DNA of 64,000 bases from Acidimicrobiia bacterium (GCA_035471805.1 DATIPS010000010.1:1-64000); one strand, 5' to 3'. Positions 35,967 to 44,659 are shown, counted from the stretch's first letter. Numbers and translations: made by a program. The notes: generated from the sequence alone by a model not told the origin.

Positions 35967-38084
35967 GTGAGACAATGTTCGACTGTGCGCGCCCATTCAA
36001 CATTCCACGAGATCCTCCCTCCGGAAGAGCGGGCCATCGAGCACGTGGTTGCCCGCTATCAACGGGTCGCTCCGGCCGTCACACGGGTAGCTCGCAACCT
36101 GGCCGGGGATGAGGAACTCCTGGTTCGACTCGGGTCTTCGGCTTCTGCTCGCCACCGCGAGATCGTTCTGGACCCCGGAGTCTTCCAGGCCGCCTACACG
36201 CGACGTGCTCCCGTCACTCCCGGCGAGGTAGCCCTGGCATCCGCCCTGCACGAGGTGGTCCACCTTGTCTCGACGGACCTCGAGGAAAAGCGTCCGCTCC
36301 CCTCCTCATGGTTCCTCGGTCGCGAAGCGCCGGAGTCGGAAGCACCGGTCGATCTGCTCACCGCCCTGACCGAGGCAGGCGGCGCAGCCGCCGTCTCGAT
36401 GTTCTTCGCGCTCGAAGACGGCCGTCAGGAGCTGACCGGTATGGCTTCCTATCCGGGTGCCCGTTCCGTTCTGACCGACATGTACCAGTCGTCCATCAGG
36501 TCGGCCATGGAGGCCGCCAAGCCGTTGGGACAGCTCGCTATTTCCGGATTCGCACTCGTGGGAGAGCACGTCGAACGCGAGACCCTCGAGAAAGCCGCAC
36601 AGCCCAAGGTGGCCGTGGCCCTCGCCGATGCCACCCCGTTTTTCGAGGCGGTCAAGGAGGCGGAGGATGCCTGGGAGGTGGCGACACTCGCCCTTCAGGT
36701 TCTGGAGGTAGCCAAACTGCACGGACTGGCCTCGGAGGCAGCTTCGAACGAATCCGCGGCCGAGAAGAAGAACCGGGAGGAACTCGACAGTCAGGCGCTC
36801 GAGGACGGGGTCGATCAGGTGCGCCTGTTGAGTCCGATCGTCCAGAACCTCGATGGATACGAACGAACCCGCCAGATCGAGCAGCGGGCCGGACCAGACG
36901 GAGAAAAGGGACCGTCCGACGTCGCGGACGACGCGGCAACCGACCAGTTGCTCCGGGTGAGCCAGGCCCCGACCGTCTTCCTGCCCACCGGCCAGGGCGG
37001 CCGGCTCATGGTTTCAGGGTTCCCGGAGCGTTTCCGCCGTTTCGGCGCCGCCGGTCGGGAGACTCTCATCGAAGCGGCTTCGGCCTGGGGGGTCGCTCAA
37101 CGACAGGTGTCGGGAGAGCTGTTTCCGCTGTTCGCAGCCAACCAGCGGCGGGGACTTCGCTCCGGTTACGACGCCGGTGACATCTCTCCACACGCACCTC
37201 TGTTCCTCGGCGCCGGTCTGTACCAGCGTATGTACGAACGCCGGGCACTGCGGAGCAGACGCAGCTATGCGGTGTCGCTGCTCATCGACGGCTCGGCATC
37301 GATGCTGCAACCCCGCCCGTTGAGCCTCGGGAGCCGTACCGCACCCTGGGGTCTGGCCGCAGCCACACTGGGAGCATGGACGCTCGCCCGGCTCTGTGAC
37401 GAACTACAGATCGATTTCGAGGTTGCCCTGTTCAATCGGTCCTTCAGCGCCCGCCCCGACGACTCGGAATGGTCGTTTTCGCGACGGAAGAGCCAGACAA
37501 CAGGTGGTCTGCGTCGATCACAGGGCCAGGCGGCCGACAGATTGACCAACACGATCAACCACTATCTGGTGAAGCCGTTCAACTCCCGCTGGAGAACGTC
37601 GGAGGATCTCCTCGCAGGGCTCTTCTACTCCGCGGCCCATCCCACCCGGGCGGCCGCAGAGGCCCGAAAGGCGCCGCAGGAGTCACCACCGGTCGGAATG
37701 TTCGAGAAAGCCGCCAACGTCGACGAGTTCAATCTGAGCTACGCGGCAGAGCGCCTGTCCCGGCTGGGGGCGACCGTCCGCGTGCTGGTCGTGTTGGCGG
37801 ACGGTATGACCCGCGGTTCGCTGGAGTCACTCGCCCGTTCGGTCGACGGCGTCGAGCACAGCGGCACGACGGTCCTCGGGATCGGGATCGGTGATGACAC
37901 CGTCCAGATGGCTTACGGCCGCCATCAGGTCGTTGAGCGTCCCGACGCGCTGGCAACCGCCATGGTCGATGGCGTGCGGGGGGCCTTGAGACGAAGCCTT
38001 GCATTGTCGGGCCTGGACGAGTGGTGGACGAGGGCGGCAACACAAGAACGCATGACAACATGGAAGGAGCAGGCAGGTGCCTGA
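35967..38084 (+). CDS. CobT-like VWA protein with an HExxH metallopeptidase-like motif
   Basis: 705 residues from GTG 35967; GTG 35985, just after GACAAT, is an equally good leaderless start. N-terminal region: HEVVH (about 95-99), the HExxH zincin pattern. A helical, charged middle (about 130-340) follows. The C-terminal VWA domain has a full MIDAS: DGSAS (about 441-445), a Thr/Ser loop near KPFNSRWRTSEDLL and the Asp in VVLADGMTRG, ending in VLGIGIGDDTVQMAYGRHQVV, which closely resembles CobT C-termini. It overlaps the CobS-like ATPase by 8 bp. VWA-AAA+ pairs remodel or insert metals into partner proteins; the partner here is unknown. No cobN lies nearby. Confidence 0.75.
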   Translation: MRQCSTVRAHSTFHEILPPEERAIEHVVARYQRVAPAVTRVARNLAGDEELLVRLGSSASARHREIVLDPGVFQAAYTRRAPVTPGEVALASALHEVVHLVSTDLEEKRPLPSSWFLGREAPESEAPVDLLTALTEAGGAAAVSMFFALEDGRQELTGMASYPGARSVLTDMYQSSIRSAMEAAKPLGQLAISGFALVGEHVERETLEKAAQPKVAVALADATPFFEAVKEAEDAWEVATLALQVLEVAKLHGLASEAASNESAAEKKNREELDSQALEDGVDQVRLLSPIVQNLDGYERTRQIEQRAGPDGEKGPSDVADDAATDQLLRVSQAPTVFLPTGQGGRLMVSGFPERFRRFGAAGRETLIEAASAWGVAQRQVSGELFPLFAANQRRGLRSGYDAGDISPHAPLFLGAGLYQRMYERRALRSRRSYAVSLLIDGSASMLQPRPLSLGSRTAPWGLAAATLGAWTLARLCDELQIDFEVALFNRSFSARPDDSEWSFSRRKSQTTGGLRRSQGQAADRLTNTINHYLVKPFNSRWRTSEDLLAGLFYSAAHPTRAAAEARKAPQESPPVGMFEKAANVDEFNLSYAAERLSRLGATVRVLVVLADGMTRGSLESLARSVDGVEHSGTTVLGIGIGDDTVQMAYGRHQVVERPDALATAMVDGVRGALRRSLALSGLDEWWTRAATQERMTTWKEQAGA

Positions 38085-39072
38085 TACCGTAGTTTTCACA
38101 GATCCGAGCGGTGAGGGACCGCCGATCGAACTCGAGCAGTTCGAGGTGCCGACCGATCTCCCGGACCACGCACACCGGGTAGGCAAGATCCCGGAAAAGG
38201 ACCCTCATTACGTAGATCTCGGGATGCTCTATCGCTTCGCGGCAATGGAGGACGTCCGCCGTCGTTTCCCTGAAGGGTATCAACCACTCCATATAGCGGT
38301 CCGGGGCCACATGGGTACCGGAAAGGACCACGACATCGAGCAGTTCGCGGCAATGCTGCGCCTCCCCTATTACCGGATCCCGTTGACCGGTGAAGTGCGC
38401 GACGTGACGCTGATCGGTTCGACTCTTCTCCACGGCGACGGCAAGGGAGGCACCGAGAGCAGGTGGGAAGACGGCGAGATCACCCGGGCGCTCCGGGGTC
38501 CGTCGCTGGTCAACCTGTCGGAACTGAATGCGGCCGGAGCGGAGACGCTCTTCGCGCTGCATGGTCTCCTCGACAGGTACGCGGCGCTGGATCTGCCGAC
38601 CGGCGAGACGGTCCATCTGCGCAACGATGTTCGCCTGTTCGGCACCATGAACCCGACCGATCTGCGGGACTATGCCGGAACCCAAACGCTGAACAAGGCT
38701 TTCGCCGACAGGTGGGTCATCTGGGAGAAGGAGTTCCCGGTCGTCGAACAGATCAAGACGATGGTCCAGCGCCGCTATCCGTCCATGGCGGAACCGTTCG
38801 GCGACGCCATCAGCCGCCTGGCGGCCGAGGTCAACGCCTCTTTCACCGCTCCGGACGTCGCCACGCGTGTCGAGACGCCGATGAGCCTCCGCACGGTGCT
38901 GGACCGTGTGCCGACCGGACTGCGTGTATACGGAGAGGCTGCGGATCCTCTGCGAAGGGCGTGGGAGGAGTTCGTGCTGCCGCAGATCGATACCTTCGAC
39001 CGGGACCATTACGAGACCGTGTGGAGTGCAGTAGTGCGCAAGGGACCGAAGGGGCCCGTGTTCGGCAAGTAG
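38077..39072 (+). CDS. CobS/MoxR-like AAA+ ATPase with variant Walker motifs
   Basis: 331 residues, the length of CobS. Walker A reads GHMGTGKDH (about 81-88): the Lys is kept but the usual Thr/Ser is Asp. At the Walker B position SLVNLSELNAA (about 145) the Asp is replaced and the Glu kept. Sensor 1 is intact (LFGTMNP, about 190), followed by the CobS-like FADRWVIWEKEFP. It overlaps the VWA gene, so the two almost certainly form a complex. The altered Mg-coordinating residues make normal ATP hydrolysis uncertain. Confidence 0.8.
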   Translation: MPDTVVFTDPSGEGPPIELEQFEVPTDLPDHAHRVGKIPEKDPHYVDLGMLYRFAAMEDVRRRFPEGYQPLHIAVRGHMGTGKDHDIEQFAAMLRLPYYRIPLTGEVRDVTLIGSTLLHGDGKGGTESRWEDGEITRALRGPSLVNLSELNAAGAETLFALHGLLDRYAALDLPTGETVHLRNDVRLFGTMNPTDLRDYAGTQTLNKAFADRWVIWEKEFPVVEQIKTMVQRRYPSMAEPFGDAISRLAAEVNASFTAPDVATRVETPMSLRTVLDRVPTGLRVYGEAADPLRRAWEEFVLPQIDTFDRDHYETVWSAVVRKGPKGPVFGK

Positions 39073-39140
39073 GCGCAGCGATTCCCCCAAGCCGGAGCGT
39101 TGTGGGTTCTGGGTTCCACTTCCCGGGACCGCACGCGCTT

Positions 39141-39602
39141 TCATCCGGTGCGCGCCGCCGGCGAATAGGCCTCCTCCCACTCATCGTATTCCGGGACGTC
39201 GAACCCGGCGACCGACAACACGTAGTAGGCACCGAACGGGCCGACGAAGCGCAGTTCGCGCAAGGCTCGCTGTTGGTGCTCGAACCCGACCAGCGAGCCG
39301 AGCCAGCGGCCGACAGAACCGTGCCCGTTTCTCTTGTCGACCAAGAATCGCGCCGCGGCGCGGACTGCCTCGATCTTCGCGGTGTTGGCGATCACTCCCG
39401 GCACGCCGCTCAGTAGGTGAAGATCCCGGTCGGAGAGGGCCGCCACCTTCACTGCCGCGAACCCGGCGAAGGCTGAACGGGTCTCCGGCCATCTTCGCTC
39501 GACCACTTCCCAGGAGAGCCCTGAGGCGAATATCGTCCCGGCTACCAGCTCGAGGTACTGATCGACGGTCCGGATGTTGCGAGCCGTTAGATCAGCCGGC
39601 AT
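39141..39602 (-). CDS. DNA-3-methyladenine glycosylase I-like protein lacking zinc ligands
   Basis: 153 residues. It aligns by eye with Tag: FASGLSWEVVERRWPETRSAFAGF (family GLSWxTxLxxRxxFRxAFAGF, catalytic-pocket Glu kept), the helix-hairpin-helix-like PGVIANTAKIEAVRAAARFL and the C-terminal RFVGPFGAYYVL. E. coli Tag has an N-terminal YH region and a CxH...HxxxC zinc snap; here there is no Cys at all. Base-excision of alkylated purines is therefore plausible, not certain. Divergent from the LOG gene. Confidence 0.75.
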   Translation of the reverse strand: MPADLTARNIRTVDQYLELVAGTIFASGLSWEVVERRWPETRSAFAGFAAVKVAALSDRDLHLLSGVPGVIANTAKIEAVRAAARFLVDKRNGHGSVGRWLGSLVGFEHQQRALRELRFVGPFGAYYVLSVAGFDVPEYDEWEEAYSPAARTG

Positions 39603-39696
39603 GGGAACCTCCTATCTCGATTCGTTTCGAAGATACGAGGTTGCTGGGACAGTTCTCCGGGTGGACTACCGTTACTACACCGCAATAGAGGAATCC

Positions 39697-40794
39697 ATGC
39701 GACCATACGCGATCGGGGACCCGGTTCTCGAGCAGAAGATCACCGAACTCGTCGATGCCGCCGGTGTCGAGAACGGCAATACCGACCTCATCGCCGAAAT
39801 AGTGACGACCGCGCTGAAACTTCACCGCGACGCGGCAGACCGGGGCGACCTCAAGCTCCTGAACACAGCGCTCAAAGAGATGCGTTACTCGATGTTGGTC
39901 TTCTCCCGTCACCGTGAAATACCGAAGGTGACGATCTTTGGATCGGCGCGTACGCAGTCCGATCATCCGAACTATCAGCTGGCCGTCGAGTTCGCCAGGA
40001 TCATGGCGGAAGATCGGAAGTGGGGGGTCATCACCGGTGCCGGACCGGGCATCATGGAAGCCGGAAACCAGGGGGCGGGAAAAGAAGCCTCGTTCGGGGT
40101 CAACATCAGACTGCCCTTCGAATCCGATGCCAATCCACACATCGACGACGACCGGCTGATCAACTTCAAGTACTTCTTCACCCGCAAACTCGGTTTCGTC
40201 AAGGAGTCGCACGCCTTCGCCCTGTTCCCCGGCGGATTCGGCACGATGGACGAGACATTCGAACTGCTCACGCTGATCCAGACAGGAAAGAGCGACCTCC
40301 ACCCGATCGTCCTGCTCGAACCCGAAGGGTTCGGCTACTGGGAGGGCTGGCAGCACTTCGTCGACACGAGTCTCATAGGCCCCGGAATGATCTCCCCAGA
40401 GGACGTTCATCTCTATACGATCACCAGTGATCCGCAAGCTGCGGCCGACGAGATCTGCCGGTTCTACGCCAACTACCAGTCGCAGCGCTACGTCAAGGGA
40501 ATCCTGGTTCTCCGTCTGAACAAAGGGCCGGACGAAGCACAGCTGCAAGCCCTGAACGAAGAGTTCTCCGATATTCTCGTCGATGGCGAGATCACGACGA
40601 TTCCCCCGACGGACCCTGAGATCGAAGACGGCGACTCCGTCGAGGCCGACAGAGTGGCGCTGCACTTCGATCGCAGGAGTTTCGGAAGACTGAGGCAACT
40701 CGTCGACGCTCTGAACGATCTCATCGATGCCGCGCCCCGGGAAATCAAGCTGCCGCCACCCTATAGAGACGAACTTCTCGAGCGCCCCTGGTAG
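39697..40794 (+). CDS. LOG-family (lysine decarboxylase-like) nucleotide-processing protein
   Basis: 365 residues from ATG 39697, chosen for AGAGGA 4-5 nt upstream and because a longer start at 39601 would overlap the divergent glycosylase start. Rossmann-like LOG domain with VTIFGSARTQSDHP, GVITGAGPGIMEAGNQGA and the PGGFGTMDE signature (about residue 180), followed by a C-terminal extension of about 110 residues. LOG proteins release bases from nucleoside monophosphates (cytokinin riboside hydrolase activity); 'lysine decarboxylase' is a misnomer. The long form is less studied. Confidence 0.87.
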   Translation: MRPYAIGDPVLEQKITELVDAAGVENGNTDLIAEIVTTALKLHRDAADRGDLKLLNTALKEMRYSMLVFSRHREIPKVTIFGSARTQSDHPNYQLAVEFARIMAEDRKWGVITGAGPGIMEAGNQGAGKEASFGVNIRLPFESDANPHIDDDRLINFKYFFTRKLGFVKESHAFALFPGGFGTMDETFELLTLIQTGKSDLHPIVLLEPEGFGYWEGWQHFVDTSLIGPGMISPEDVHLYTITSDPQAAADEICRFYANYQSQRYVKGILVLRLNKGPDEAQLQALNEEFSDILVDGEITTIPPTDPEIEDGDSVEADRVALHFDRRSFGRLRQLVDALNDLIDAAPREIKLPPPYRDELLERPW

Positions 40795-40826
40795 CTCCTG
40801 GGGCATCTGCCGGCCCGGGGAACGGC

Positions 40827-40832
40827 TACCAT
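40827..40832 (+). promoter_or_regulatory. leaderless -10 element (TACCAT)
   Basis: TACCAT is followed by 7 nt and GTG 40840, with no Shine-Dalgarno; consistent with a leaderless mRNA. Confidence 0.55.
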
Positions 40833-40839
40833 TACGCCG

Positions 40840-41580
40840 GTGCGTGAGATTCTTTCCGACCTCGTTGCCGAGCAGCAATCGCTGGATCAGTTCCTCCAGC
40901 GGGTAGCGATTCGGGATTGGGAGCGTCCGACCCCGGCGGCCGGTTGGTCGATCCGCGACACGGTCAGTCATCTCGCCACTTTCGAGGAGTACGCCTACAA
41001 CGCGCTCGCAGAGGGCGGGTCCCGCCAATCGGAAGCTGCGCAGTACCCCAACGACGAAGCGTTCACGCAGGCAGGCGTCCTGCCGGGGCGGGCCATGCGT
41101 GCTCAGGATGTCATCGAGTGGTGGCGGGGTGCCAGGGCCAAGGTGATCGAGGAGCTTTCGAGAAGCGAACCCACCATGCGGGTCCCCTGGTTCAAATCGG
41201 ACATGAGTGCCAGGACCTTCGCCACCGCCCGACTGATGGAGACCTGGGCCCACGGTCTCGATATCTATTCGTCGCTGGGCGAGGAGTGTGAGGACACCCT
41301 CAGGCTTCGACACATCGCCTGGCTCGGTTGGAAGTCGCTCCCCTATGCGTTCGAATATGCAGGCGAGGAGTACTCGCAGCCCGTCCGGATCGAGGTCCTG
41401 GGACCGCAGTGGTCGAAGTGGGTCTTCGGCCCGGCCGACACCGATCAGGTGATCAAGGGCCAGGCAGGTGAATGGTGCCGGGTGGCGGTTCAGCGGATGG
41501 ACGCCGGCAAGGCCAAGTCTCTAAAGGCTCAGGGCGAGGTTGCCGAGACGGCACTGCGCGTCGCCCGCGCCTACATGTGA
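40840..41580 (+). CDS. TIGR03084-like DinB/mycothiol-dependent protein
   Basis: 246 residues from GTG 40840. N-terminal four-helix DinB/maleylpyruvate-isomerase-type domain: the first helix has AEQQSLDQFLQRV, followed by GWSIRDTVSHLATFEEYA with a metal-ligand His, and METWAHGLDIYSSLG with a second His (about 130). Such proteins are mycothiol-linked transferases or isomerases, typical of Actinobacteria. The C-terminal domain (about 150-245) is of the SCP2-like size. Followed by btpA-like and enoyl-CoA hydratase genes at 0-3 nt spacing, so an operon. Confidence 0.83.
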   Translation: MREILSDLVAEQQSLDQFLQRVAIRDWERPTPAAGWSIRDTVSHLATFEEYAYNALAEGGSRQSEAAQYPNDEAFTQAGVLPGRAMRAQDVIEWWRGARAKVIEELSRSEPTMRVPWFKSDMSARTFATARLMETWAHGLDIYSSLGEECEDTLRLRHIAWLGWKSLPYAFEYAGEEYSQPVRIEVLGPQWSKWVFGPADTDQVIKGQAGEWCRVAVQRMDAGKAKSLKAQGEVAETALRVARAYM

Positions 41581-41585
41581 TCCTC

Positions 41586-42353
41586 ATGTTCCCGCGCCTG
41601 ATCGGAATGGTCCACCTCGGTGCCCTTCCCGGGGCTCCCGGCTACCGGGATGACTTCGACTCCCTCGTCGGCGCAGCCGTCGAAGATGCCCGAACGCTCG
41701 AGGCAGCCGGGTTCAACGGCCTGATGATCGAGAATTATGGAGACGTACCCTTCTTCGCCGATCGGGTACCCGCCGTGACCGTGGCGGCGATGACCGCCGC
41801 CGTTTCTGAAATAGCCCGCGCGGTGACCATTCCGTTCGGAGTCAACGTTCTCCGAAACGACGGAGAGTCGGCGCTGGCGATTGCGGCGGTCACCGGCGCT
41901 TCCTATATCCGGGTCAATGTGTTGTCGGGTTCGATGCAGACCGACCAGGGGCTCATCACTGGACGTGCCGCCGAGATTGCCCGAATGCGCCGCAATCTCG
42001 GTCTCGAGGTGGGAATCTTCGCCGACGTGTTCGTCAAACATGCGGTTCCACCTCCAGGACTCTCGATCACCCAGGCCGCCGCAGACACCTGGGAGCGGGG
42101 CCTCGCCGACGCGCTGATCGTTTCCGGTGCCGGTACCGGTGAGGAACCCGATGTCGGAGATCTCCGCAGGGTGCACGTCGCCGTTCCCGATGCGCAGCTT
42201 CTCGTCGGTTCCGGCTCACGGATCGAGAACGTCGCCGGGCTGCTCGAAACCGCAACCGGCGTGATCGCCGGAACCGCGTTGAAGAGGGACCACGTGACCA
42301 CCGCTCCGGTCGACCCCGAGCAGGCCCGCGCCTTCGTCGAAGCCGCCTCCTAG
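41586..42353 (+). CDS. BtpA/SgcQ family TIM-barrel protein
   Basis: 255 residues from ATG 41586; GTG 41577 (overlapping the previous stop) is possible. BtpA-family signatures: LIGMVHLGALPGAPGY, GFNGLMIENYGDVPFF, PFGVNVLRND, YIRVNVLSGS, and the C-terminal LLVGSGSRIENV phosphate-type loop. A (beta/alpha)8 fold is inferred. In cyanobacteria BtpA affects photosystem I; outside them the role is unknown, and no photosynthesis genes are here. Confidence 0.87.
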   Translation: MFPRLIGMVHLGALPGAPGYRDDFDSLVGAAVEDARTLEAAGFNGLMIENYGDVPFFADRVPAVTVAAMTAAVSEIARAVTIPFGVNVLRNDGESALAIAAVTGASYIRVNVLSGSMQTDQGLITGRAAEIARMRRNLGLEVGIFADVFVKHAVPPPGLSITQAAADTWERGLADALIVSGAGTGEEPDVGDLRRVHVAVPDAQLLVGSGSRIENVAGLLETATGVIAGTALKRDHVTTAPVDPEQARAFVEAAS

Positions 42354-42356
42354 CCG

Positions 42357-43154
42357 ATGGAACACATCACATACACCTCCAAGGGTCGCATCGCCACCCT
42401 GACGCTGACCCGTCCGGACATCCGTAACGCCATCACCGGCCCGGAGATGCTCGACGAGTTCATTTCGGCAGTTCGCCATGCAGACGCCGACCCAGATGTC
42501 GGCGTCCTGATCATCACCGGTGAGGGAACGGCTTTCAGCGCCGGCGGGAACATCAAGGACATGCGGGCCGGCGTCGGCTTGTTCGAAGGCAGCCCGGACG
42601 AGATCTCCGAGAAGTACCGGGCTTCGATCCAGCAGATCCCCCGGTTGATGCTGGCGACGGACCTGGTAACCATCGCGGCAGTGAACGGAGCGGCGGTCGG
42701 CGCCGGGTTCGACATCGCCCTCATGTGCGACCTGCGGATAGGGTCGACCGAAGCCCGCTTCGCCCACACCTTCATCGACCTGGGAATCATCCCGGGAGAC
42801 GGCGGCGCCTGGTTCCTGCCCAGGGTCGTCGGATTCCAGCGTGCTGCCGAACTCGCCTTCACCGCCCGGATCGTCACCGCCGAGGAGGCGGTCGAGATGG
42901 GGATCCTGCTCGAGATGGTGGAACCCGACGATCTAATCCACCGGGTCCGGGTCATCGCCGAGCAGATCGCCGCCAAACCGCCCCACTCGGTGCGGCTGAC
43001 CAAGCGATTGCTCCGTCACGCCCGGTCGATGGAGTTGGATGGTTTCCTCGACATTTCTGCCGCTCTGCAGTCTGTCAGTCACCACACCGAGGATCACCGC
43101 GAGGCCGTTGAGGCTTTCTTCGAGCAGCGGCCGGGAGACTTCAAGGGGCGCTAG
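42357..43154 (+). CDS. enoyl-CoA hydratase/isomerase family protein
   Basis: 265 residues. Crotonase fold: oxyanion-hole segments SAGGNIKDM (about 61-69) and NGAAVGAGFDIA (about 104-115), then HTFIDLGIIPGDGG. By alignment to rat mitochondrial hydratase, the first catalytic Glu position is Phe here, while the second (AAEL, about 165) is kept. A one-Glu active site is more like isomerase or other crotonase subfamilies than a classical hydratase. Last gene of the operon starting at 40840; substrate unknown. Confidence 0.88.
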   Translation: MEHITYTSKGRIATLTLTRPDIRNAITGPEMLDEFISAVRHADADPDVGVLIITGEGTAFSAGGNIKDMRAGVGLFEGSPDEISEKYRASIQQIPRLMLATDLVTIAAVNGAAVGAGFDIALMCDLRIGSTEARFAHTFIDLGIIPGDGGAWFLPRVVGFQRAAELAFTARIVTAEEAVEMGILLEMVEPDDLIHRVRVIAEQIAAKPPHSVRLTKRLLRHARSMELDGFLDISAALQSVSHHTEDHREAVEAFFEQRPGDFKGR

Positions 43155-43181
43155 GCGCCGCGCGGGCCGACCGGCATCGCC

Positions 43182-43323
43182 TCACTTCACGCCGGGTGCC
43201 GCCCAGGCACGGATCGAAAGCATCTGATCCGTCTCCTCGGTGCCGTGAGCGGACTTGCCGGCGTTGACGGCTCTCACTGCGCGCAGAACTCGTCGGCTTC
43301 CTGGTCCCACTTGACGTCCGCCG
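43182..43323 (-). pseudogene. possible C-terminal gene remnant, out of frame
   Basis: Just after the stop of the gene at 43324, two short reading segments have normal-looking protein composition in adjoining frames. One ends ADVKWDQEADEFCAQ at stop 43274-43276. The other runs from GTG 43277 as VRAVNAGKSAHGTEE through IRAWAAPGVK to stop 43182-43184. A single frameshift would join them. They could be debris of a lost 3' gene or a 31-residue peptide gene; I do not recognise either. Weak evidence. Confidence 0.25.
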
Positions 43324-43956
43324 CTATCCGCCGTCGTCTCGCTCCTTCTTGACGGTGAAACCGGTCTTCGCCAGCAGTCTCAGCAACGCAGAAGCCGGGT
43401 CTTTGAAGTTGGCGGACCGCAAGACATCGTCGAAGTCGGTCATGAACGAAGTCATCTGCTCGACGATGTGGGACAGCGATATCGTATGCAGATCGACCTG
43501 AGGGCTGCGACCGAAGGCCACCAGCCGTGTCCGAACGGTGCCCCCGTTGCAACTGGTGGTAACTGCAACGCCGTTACGCGATAGCTGGTCGACGATCGCC
43601 CCCACGTCGGTTCCGTAGATCCAGTCGACCCGCCGGATCACCGTGTGGAGAACCTGGTGGGAAGTGATCCTGGGATTGAATACCGCCTCTCCCTGTTTGA
43701 CCTCTCCGATGATCACGTCGATCTGACCTTCCTCGAGGTTCAACGCCGGGTCCCGGATCAGCAGCATCCGGCCGTCGGCGTGGTCGTCCGATTCGGCGGC
43801 GAAGACGTCGCCGGGAAAACGCAGACCGACGATGTCCACATCGGTGAGCGTCCGGTAGGTGCCGTCGGTGGTCTTGCCCTGAATCTCGAACTCGCTCAGG
43901 GTCAGGTATCCGTTCAGACGCAAATACGACTCGACGAGGTTGACGGCAATGTCCAT
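43324..43956 (-). CDS. PD-(D/E)XK-like hypothetical protein
   Basis: 210 residues from ATG 43956 (MDIAVNLVESYLRLNGYL). The order LTLSEFEIQ, TDVDIVGLRFP, then IDVIIGEVKQGEAVFN gives the Asp ... Glu-x-Lys layout of the restriction-endonuclease-like fold (Asp about residue 39, EVK about 85). A helical C-terminal half follows. The spacing fits small nuclease-fold proteins often annotated only as hypothetical. It stands alone, divergent from the HD-GYP gene. Nuclease activity is inference. Confidence 0.6.
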   Translation of the reverse strand: MDIAVNLVESYLRLNGYLTLSEFEIQGKTTDGTYRTLTDVDIVGLRFPGDVFAAESDDHADGRMLLIRDPALNLEEGQIDVIIGEVKQGEAVFNPRITSHQVLHTVIRRVDWIYGTDVGAIVDQLSRNGVAVTTSCNGGTVRTRLVAFGRSPQVDLHTISLSHIVEQMTSFMTDFDDVLRSANFKDPASALLRLLAKTGFTVKKERDDGG

Positions 43957-44083
43957 TGGTTCATTCTGCACGAGAATCGAAAATGAGGCGTCCGCCTCAT
44001 GTACATATAGCGGTCGACACACCACTCTATGTAACGCGCGGGCGGTTGCCGTGACTTACCTTGGGACCGCCAAGGAGAGCAAA

Positions 44084-44659
44084 GTGCTGGAAGGCATGCT
44101 GGACAGAATGTGGGAGCGAGACGAGGCGCTGGCCCGTCATGGATTCCGAGTCGCCACCTTCGCAACCGCCCTCGCCCAACATCTCGATGCCGGGCCACAG
44201 ATGATCGACCGCCTGCGAATCGCAGCGATGATCCACGACATCGGCAAACTGCGACTCGATCCCCGCATCGTTGCCAAGCCCGGCCCCCTCGATGCGGCGG
44301 AGTGGGAAGAGATGCGAAAGCATCCGGAGCACGGGTTCGAGATGGTGGAGAGCTACGTGCATCCCGACATCGGCGGCATCCTGCTGGCACACCACGAACG
44401 GTTCGACGGAGGCGGCTACCCCTTCCGCAGGGCCGGGACCGAGATACCCCGTGGAGCACGAATCCTCCTGGTTGCCGATGCCTTCGACGCAATGACCAGC
44501 GAGCGCCCCTACCAGGCCCCGATGTCCGTCGGCGACGCTCTTCGGGAACTGGAAGACAACGCCGGGTCACAGTTCGACCCCCGGGTCGTCGAAGCAATGG
44601 TCGATCTGGCAGCAGGCGGACAACTGAGACCGCTCCGTTCCGCATCACTGACGGCCTAG
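44084..44659 (+). CDS. HD-GYP domain phosphohydrolase
   Basis: 191 residues from GTG 44084 (AAGGAGAG 4 nt upstream); GTG 44051 is an alternative. A single HD-GYP domain, residues about 10-180: HDIGKLRLDPRI, GFEMVESYVHPDIG, HHERFDGGGYPF (the HHE...GxGYP signature) and ARILLVADAFDAMTSERPY. Standalone HD-GYP proteins hydrolyse cyclic di-GMP or related nucleotides. No sensory domain is attached, so input must come from a partner. Confidence 0.9.
   Translation: MLEGMLDRMWERDEALARHGFRVATFATALAQHLDAGPQMIDRLRIAAMIHDIGKLRLDPRIVAKPGPLDAAEWEEMRKHPEHGFEMVESYVHPDIGGILLAHHERFDGGGYPFRRAGTEIPRGARILLVADAFDAMTSERPYQAPMSVGDALRELEDNAGSQFDPRVVEAMVDLAAGGQLRPLRSASLTA

Noticed and set aside
35967-39072. Cobaltochelatase subunits CobT/CobS proper
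   Set aside because: No cobN or other cobalamin gene nearby, an HExxH motif is present, and the ATPase Walker residues are altered; similarity to CobS/CobT is kept only as a family resemblance.
37729-39180. A 483-codon minus-strand frame opposite the CobT/CobS-like genes
   Set aside because: The sense genes have intact motifs over the whole length; the antisense product is Arg/Pro-rich noise.
39592-41313. A 573-codon minus-strand frame opposite the LOG and DinB-type genes
   Set aside because: Both sense genes have clear family motifs and starts. The antisense translation has none.
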